From the NCBI GenBank assembly GCA_016840855.1, contig JAEORO010000116.1, forward strand, positions 1-34,124: a stretch of DNA of 34,124 nucleotides, in the 5' to 3' direction. The DNA is from Candidatus Thorarchaeota archaeon. Lineage in GTDB: Archaea > Asgardarchaeota > Thorarchaeia > Thorarchaeales > Thorarchaeaceae. The translations under genes were made by a program, and so were the position numbers. Numbering within the stretch: the stretch's first letter is position 1; every line of letters starts with the position of its first letter. Below, piece by piece: positions 24,201-33,200 of the stretch. The notes beneath the pieces were generated by a model. That model searched no databases. It saw only the letters and a list, made by a program, of their open reading frames with translations, and was not told the origin of the DNA.

Positions 24201-27200
24201 GGACTGGGAACTATACTTGTTCCGTAGTAGTGGACTTCAAACACACTAATTGGTAGGTTGACTCCCTGGTCATGGTCAAGATCTGTTAGTGTCACTTCCA
24301 CTGTAACGTTACCAGTAATCTGGACTGACGAAGGCGTCGGCACTCCCGCTTGCATATTTGACCATATGAGGTCGACTCCACCGTTTAATTTAATGGGTGA
24401 CCTATTCTTGTAGTATGGCGCATTAGCTTGATTCCACTGCACCTCGAGTTCGAACACGAAGTTACCAATATCACTTGGTCCAAAAACAAGTGCATTGGTA
24501 TCAATTGATATGGTGTATTTGCCTGGTAGACTCTCAATGAGTGTATACTCGCTTCCTTCACTCAATATCCTTACTGGATTCACACAACGAAATATGATGA
24601 TGGCACCAGAAACTGGATTATCGTTATCTTCATCAGTCAAGAAGAAGGTGATATTCATTCGGTCTTTAACTGGCGTTGTTTCAATCTGTTGCGGTTCGAC
24701 AAGGATTATTCGCTGTGTTGTGGATACTTTCATAGAAGTTCCATCATCTGTGTAGAAGGGGGATGTAGTAACAGGCCAATTTACAAAGACTGTGATGTTG
24801 AAATCTTTGACCAATTTAGTAGATAGAACTGTTGAGTTAATTGACACAATAAATATTGAACCAACTGGTGTCAAGACATACTGATTTGAAGCCAGAAGTG
24901 TTCCATTTGAATAGATTAAGACATAGTTCGATGCGATGCCTGAGATCTGAAGTCCACTAATTGCATCAACATAAGCAAAAGTGAAGGTCATATTGTCTAG
25001 ATATCTTGGTTGATTTGCAGGCTCTAATATGTCAACGGACGCAGTCCTTTCTATTGATTTCACTGACACGAGCCTTTGTGCATTATTATGATACGGAGCT
25101 CCTCCAGGCCAGACTGCAGTCACATTAATACTATGGGTACCCAGTGAACCAAGAGCTGACGAATCAATGTAGATTGTATAAACTCCTGGCTCATCTTCGA
25201 CAACGAAGAAATTAACATCCAAAGTTAGCACTCCCGAATTGAGAATGAAGTCCGCACCTGATATCCCAGCTGTGACATCAGCATCCCAATAATAGACCAC
25301 GAAGCTTGCATTTTCACCAAATGGTGCTGGTATTGCAGCTTCTTGAAGATCAAGAGCTGAAGTTCTTGTCCTTATAGTGAAATGAACATAGACATCATCC
25401 CACCTATAGAACGGGTCCACATATGCATAGCTCATATTGAGCCAGAGGGCATGATCTCCCAAGGTAAGAGTTGTCTGTCCGATAGTTGTGATGACAACCA
25501 GATAATCACTGGTCGCTGGTCGCCATGTGATAGTGTAAACCCATGGAGTTCCCGTGTCATTCAGAATACTGAATGATGTAAAGGTATCATCGATATTAGC
25601 CAGCGTCAATATGTCTTGGTATGCCAGTGTGATGTCAATCTGAGTTTCATAACCAACTTGGCCTACTGGATTTGCTGAGAGAATTGTTGTTCTAAATCTC
25701 ACATTGAGTGTCCGAACTGCTGAAGCATCATTCCTGAAGTATCCACCAGTATATACTATACTTACATTGAGGTTGTAAAATCCTGGCACTGAGAAATATC
25801 CTGTGTCGAGTGAAATCTCGAAGTTGCCAAGACCGTCTGGTGTAAGAGTATAATATGCTCCTGGAATCTGGACTCCAAGATAGTAGATTGAGAGAGTGGC
25901 ATCAGGAATGCCCACCTCTGTGACACCACTAATGTCTATGTATGAAACATCGAAGGTAACAAAATCACCATATGGTGTTGGAGCTGGAGCATCGAAATTG
26001 ACTTGTGTCTGTCTCATTGTGATAGTGAAGTAGACAAGCTGAAGCGTTTTGTTCGCATAATATGGCGATCCTGCCCACGTCACATTGATGTAAAATATGG
26101 CAAGCCCAACATCACCAAACTGTGCTGTATTGAAAGACATTGTGAAGATATGGGATGCTACATCATAACTCAAAGACGGGCTTTCAGTGAGGTTGGTTAA
26201 AATCGACATCTCACTTGAAAAGACTACGAGGACCTCCGGTAGTGTCGTTGAGTCAACAAAGGAGAATGTGAAGGTTGCATTTTCACCATAAGGAGTATTC
26301 AAAGGTCTATCTACTGAAACATATGTGCTCCTCGCAATTGTAGTAGCTTTCGTTGATGATGAGTCATCTTTATAGTAATTTGGACTATCTGGCCAATCAA
26401 TTTGAACAGAAATGATTCTGTTCTTGACTAGTCCATCGCTCAAGACAGTAGAACTAATACTAATCTCATATGTATAGCCTGCACCAATTTGAGTCATCGA
26501 AAATTCAGAAGGATTAAGCATGATTAGGTCATTATAGATTGTCACCAAGTCTTTCGTCGCTTGGAGTTCTTGTCCAGTTTCAATATCAATGAAAGAAACC
26601 GTAAAAGACACATTTTCCAAGTAGGGTGTCTGAACTGGAGGTGTGATTACCTCGACATTGGTCGGTCTTCGGGTGACTGAAAGGTCGATATCAATATCCG
26701 CATCATCATGGAATGGAGCTCCTCCTATCCATTCGACTTGAACTGTAACAGTAGTTACACCAATTCCATCTAGCGCTGTTGTTTGTACAATTACTTCAAA
26801 GACTCCTCCACCAACATGAGAGTAGAAATAATCTGTTCCATAGACCAAAGGTGTAACGCCTTTAAGAATGAATATATTGGCACTTGTAATTGGTGACAGG
26901 TCATCTGCATCACTATAATACACTGTGAAGGAAACATTGTTCAAATATGGTGTTGGAACCGGAGCTTCCTGTCGCTCTAATGACGATGCGCGGCTTCTGA
27001 TTTCGAACGTAATATACGCATCATCAAATTTGTAGAAAGGCGTTGAAAAGGCATAGCTCATATTGATGTGGAGGGAATAGACTGAACCTATAGCAAGTGA
27101 GAGCTGGTTTGAAGTTTCTACTGTCAATTCGTAGTATCCCATTGAAGGGTTCCAATCAATAACATAGATCCAGCTGGAACCATTCAGGATCTCGAATGCT

Positions 27201-30200
27201 ACAAGCGATGAATCCTTTCCAATAATATCTAGAGTAGTGTTATCCTGATAGTATAGGATGGTAGTAATTGGTGAGGAATATGGTACAGAGGTGACCGGCT
27301 CAGACGATGTTATTGTTGACCTGTACCTGATTGTGAATGAACGGGTGTCTACTCTGCTCACATAGTAGAATTGTGTTGAAGTTATATTGACAATAATATT
27401 GTATGTTCCAGGATTTGTTTTGTAAGTGGTATTGAGCACAACATTGTATGCTCCTGAACCAATCTCATAGACTGTATAATAGACAGATGGGAGTAGTGAT
27501 GCTCCATCGTATAGTGTGATAGTAGCCCCTTCTATCCCTGCTGCTGTTTCTGCGACATCGGTCCAAGTGACACTGAATGTGACATTGTCAAGATACTGTG
27601 TGGGAGATGGTGTCTGATAATCCAAGACTGTCTGACGTGCTATGACTCTTACTGAAATAGCACGACCTGTTTGATTTGCATAGAAGGGAGTTCCTTCCCA
27701 TCTAACATCCAAGGTGAAACCTTGTGTTCCAAGTGCGCCAAATTGGGAAGTATCAAATGAAACAGTGAAGGTCTTGGTAGGATCATAATATGTGATGGAG
27801 TAGTCACTCAGACTGATAGTAATAGTAAGTTTGGCATCATTTGCAATCGGTACATTGAGCGCCCCTGTCACATCATCAAAAGTAAATGAAAATGTGGCAT
27901 TCACACCATATGCAGTCTGAATTGGAGGACTAATTGAAACCAAGGTGTCACGTGGGAGTATCCTAACTGAGATTGTGTCTGTTCTATTGCTATAGAATGG
28001 TTCCACTCCCTTAGCCCAGTTGATATAGACCTTCATGTAGATTAATCCAGTCTTTCCAAACAAGTCCGTGTTGAATCTGATAGAGTATTTTCCACGGTCT
28101 GTAACTGGGTTGACTTCCCAAATCTCGACCTGGTTGAGATCTACGGTTTCTCCTACGAATTCAACAAAAATATACACATGACCTGTTATGTTGGCTATTC
28201 CCGTACCATTAACAGCTGAGTAGAACAAAGTGTATGTCATGTTCTCGAGGTATGGTGTTGGCTCTGCGGTCACAACAAGTGTAAGTCTAGAATCTTCACC
28301 GAGGATGTTGGCTGCTGCGAACAGGTAGCTATCCTTGTACGTACTAACTGGTCCCGTCCAGTTGAAATAAATCGTGAAGTTCTGAAGTCCTAATCCGCCA
28401 AACTGCTGTGCTGGAACAATTATTGTGTAATATCCTGGTTGCCCAGTGACATTGAATAGGTAGGATATGACATTGACTGTCCCATTCCATACTCTGTGGC
28501 TAACATATTGAGACGCAATTCCTTCACCACTATCAATGTCGCCAAAGAATAGCGATATACTGATGTTGCTAGTGTAACTAACTGGTTCAATGGCACTGAC
28601 CAATCTAAAATCTGTATTATGAGTTCTAATTGTGATGGAGATGTTGAATAGACCAAATTGATAGTTTTCACCTTTACTAAAGTTGAATGAAACAACAAAG
28701 TTCTGACGAAGTTCATCATCATCAAATGTGATGAAAGTTACTCGATATCTCTCCTGAGCTGGTATGTATGTGATTGTCACTGAATGAATCCAAGTTGATG
28801 CAGCTAAGAATGGTGCTTCATCTGTTACTGGTAAATCATGATCGATGTCCCAGTACTCAACGTAAAATACAGGATCATCGCCAACTGGAATGTCCAAAGC
28901 GCCAACAGAAGGTATAGCGTAGGTGAAGGCTATACGAATCACCACTTTGAAGGAAATTGTCTGAGGTTCATACCCTACCTGATCTGCGGTAAGTTGGTAC
29001 AGATGTTCACCTTTTGCTAGACCACTTACATCAACCGTGACCTGATAGACGCCACTTCCAAGGTTTTGTTGATTATAGATTGTTATTCCTATTGCAGTGA
29101 TAATTGCGCCTTCTATACCTTGGTTTCTATCAATATCTAAGAAGGTCAAGGTAACGTCAAAATCGGTGTTGTATGGTGTCACTGCAGCTCTATCTGGCGA
29201 TGACAGTTCACTCCTTGCAGGTCTGTACTCGAAGATGAGAATCATGTGCGACTCCGCATATCGATTGTCAGCTGGAGTGACAGTAATGAAGATCGTATAG
29301 TCTCCTTCAGGGAAGTAGGAAGCATCGATTGTGATGTTATATCGTCCATTCGTCAGATCATGGAATTCTTTGATAGGAATAATGTGAGTAGTGTTCGCGA
29401 TTGAGAATTCTCCTTGAAGCAAACCTGTGATTGGATCTCCATATAGACTGCCTTGCTCACTTACATTCACTGTCACAATAACTTGGAAGTCATCTCCTGT
29501 CGGATACCGATAGTCTCCTGGTTCATTGATTATGTGAGTGGTTACTGACCTAATTGTAATTGTGAATACATAGTCTACTGGATCTTCATAGTTGCCTGTC
29601 ATTACTAGGGATAGTGTCACTGATACATCCTCAACTAACCAAGTACTCGTACCCAAACTATATAGCAAATCTGAAGGACTAGATTCCCCTTCAGAACCGT
29701 AGCTTGAGCTGAAGCTGAAGCTAGAAACATCAGTTGCACTAAGCGTAATTCCAGAATCTAGGTCAGTTATCACAATTGTGAGTTGTGTAAGGTTACCATA
29801 TGGTGTTTCCAAATTCCCTTTGATTGTGACAGAAGTATAGTGGTTTCTAATTTCAATATCAAAGACATAGTTAGAGGGATTATAGAAGTTTCCAGTCATC
29901 ACCACCGAGAGGGTGACTGTTTCAGTTCCAACCGCCCAAGTGCTTGTATCCAACACCACAATCAAATCTGTAGGGTTGGTTTCTTGAGTGTCCCCATAAC
30001 TTGCTGGATTGAGGATGAACCCAGACACATCGGATGCAGTCAGAGTATCTCCTGTATCGCTATCTCTAATTACTATCGTAAGAGTGGTCATCTCTCCATA
30101 TGGCGTAATCAAGTCACCAATCACTGTGACTGACGTGTAGTGATTACGAATCTGGATGTTGAACTGGTAGTTGTCAGGATTATTATAGTTCCCATTCATC

Positions 30201-33200
30201 ACCACCGAGAGGGTAACTGTTTCGGTTCCTACAGCCCACGCGCTTGTATCCAAGTCAACGATGAGGTCTGTTGGGCTCGACTCAGGATGGTCTGAGTAGC
30301 TTGCTGGATTAAGGAGGAAACTTGACACATCAGACGCGGAAAGAGAATCGCCAGTGTCTGTGTCGCGAATGATAATAGTTAGTTGCGTAGATTGACCATA
30401 GGGTGTGATGAAGTCACCGACCACAGTGACAGATGTATAGTGATTCCTAATTTGGATATCAAATTGGTAGTTGGTAGGATTGTTGTAGTTCCCACTCATC
30501 ACCACTGAGAGGGTGACTGTTTCTGTAGCAACGCTCCATAAACTAGTATCAAGTATGAAATCAAGATCACTTGGACTTGGATCGCTCTGCGAGCCATAGG
30601 TACTTGGTGTGAAAGTGAAACTTGAAACCGATGTGGATGTTAATGTCAATCCTGTATCCAAGTCAGTAATAACAAGAGTAAGAGGTGTTGATTGACCATA
30701 GGGTGTGATTAAGTCACCAATCACAGTGACTGACGTGTAGTGATTGCGAATCTGGATGTCAAACTGGTAGTTGACTGGATTATTGTAATTTCCACTCATT
30801 ACCACTGAGAGGGTAACTGTTTCAGTTCCTACAGCCCACGCGCTTGTATCCAAGTCAACGATGAGGTCTGTTGGGCTCGACTCAGGATGGTCTGAGTAGC
30901 TTGCTGGATTAAGGAGGAAACTCGACACATCAGATGCACTGAGCATAGTATCTGTATCTGTGTCAACAATTACTATTGTTAGAAACGTAGTAGTTCCATA
31001 GGGACTAATTAAATCTCCAATTACAGTGACAGATGTATAGTGGTTTCTAATTTGAATGTCAAACAGGTAGTTTAGTGGATTATGGTAAATTCCACTCATC
31101 GAAACCGAAAGTGTCACAGGTTCTGTCCCAACATCCCATCCACCAGTTGTAAGTGATACAGCAAAATCAGTTGGATTTGTTTCACTTATTGGGGAGTAGC
31201 TTGAAGTAAAGCTCCATGAATTAACATTGCTTGTAGTTGCTAATGCTAGTCCTGTGTCTGTGTCAACTATGATGACAGTCACAGGAGTTGGGTCACCATA
31301 TGGTGTAACTAGGTCGCTGACGACTGAAACTGATGTAAAGTGTTTTCGAAGTGTGAAAGTTATCGTGACAGTACTCTCTTCTAAATAGGAGCCTGCTTTA
31401 GTAGCTTTGAAAACAAATACATGATCTCCATAGCTTAGTCCTCCAGTGTTCAACGAGATATTATATCGTCCTGCTCCTTCTGCAACGACATTTACAAGGG
31501 TACCATTCTCAAATGCGATGGTTGCACCTGTTATTGGTACTCCATTATAGCTATCTTCGAAGATCAATGTCGCCGTAAAGTCAAAACCTACTGGTGTGGT
31601 ATCTACATCGGTGAAATCAAGTTCTGTTGTATGATACAATTCCAAGTCGAAGTAATCTGTTGCATTATTGTAGTATTGATGATATGAGTTGATGTTGATT
31701 CTATACTTTCCAGCAACATCTAAATCAGAAGTGTTGACTGATTTTCCATACCTGCCATTTCCTATATCGTTGAGAGTTAATTCAGTTGGCGTACCAGATA
31801 CTGACCAATTCATCTTGACAACAGCGCCTGCTATCTTGTTTGAATTTGCATCATCAGTCAGTTCCATCTCAATGTACAGGATCTCTCCAGCTACACCATA
31901 AGCTGTCTTGTCACCTACAGCATCTGCTGGATTGATAATTGTGAGCGAACTATCATGTTTTACTATGAAGTTTCTTTCAAAGAGTCCTGTCCCGTAAGAA
32001 ACTGTGCTTCCGGTGTCATTATAGTATACGGATGCTGTCCAAAGTCCTGCGGGAGCGGTAGAATCAATTATCTTTGATAATGTATGTTGAGGTGAAGTTC
32101 TTGACTCCTCTGTTCCTCTACCAATAAATGCGCCAATGTTAGCAACATTATCATACTCGACAGCGTACCATCCTACAGCTCTTGGGGTAGTAGCAATCCT
32201 CAACTCATCAACTCTACCAGTATGGAATGCCTGCGCAGTTGGAAATTCAGAGGTGTCAACATACCCACCACCAATTCCCCAGTTTCCATTAAAAGCCATA
32301 TTTATTGATGCCGCGCCTCCTGAAGAACCTGCATCAGTATTATCTGCGCCATTGATGTATATCTTGTTGTTTGATGGTGTATCTGCATCCATCACACAGG
32401 CGAAGTGATACCAACCAGCCGCCCAACTTACTCGAGTTGTCCATTTCACCCATTCTTGACCATTGATTTCAAATCCAAAAACTAGACCTCCTGCTGAAGT
32501 AAAACCCGTTTCAGTATAGTCTGACCCTGTTAACGCAATGTGGAAGTTGTAATCTCCATCAAGATATTTTGCTGCAAGTACTCTTGAGGGTGATGATGTA
32601 GCACTCCAAGTGCTAGCAATATAGAACCAACCAGAGATTGTGACATCACCTGTTGGATTAAGATTTTGAGTAGAATTGATTTCTATCCAATCATTTCCAT
32701 CAAAATTCTGACCATATCCATTTACAATGCCAGTTGTTCGGGAGTTACCAAACTGGTTTCCGATATATCCGTTAGATGTTGAGTCGAAGTGAAGCCCACT
32801 TGAACCTTCATCTGTCACATCCTCATTAAGCAGCCAGACTGCCTCATACCCATCTGACCAGAGTGTTTCTGGAGATTCAGTTGACCCAATAACCGGGTTT
32901 CCATAATATAGCAAAAGTGTATTGTCGACAGAGCTAGAAAGATTTGCTTGGACCCATGCTACTAATCTACCTGTGCTTTGATCGAATCGATCAATCTCAT
33001 GTGCCAAAACTTTACCATTTTGAACAAAGACAAAGTCATCCCCGTCAGCTTGTACCTTTGTTTGAAAATCAGTATCTGCAAAACTAACCAATAATGGGAA
33101 GTTTGAAACAGTATAATCAACTTGCGCTGCAGGTATTGTGAGTTGCATGCGATAGGCAAATGATGGAATGTCCCATGTTGTTCCAGGAACTCCTGTTGTT

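Noticed and set aside
29540-31340. Regular 300-bp periodicity considered as a CRISPR-like or satellite array
   Set aside because: Units are in frame, diverged, and encode an Ig-like domain throughout; there is no short-repeat/spacer pattern.
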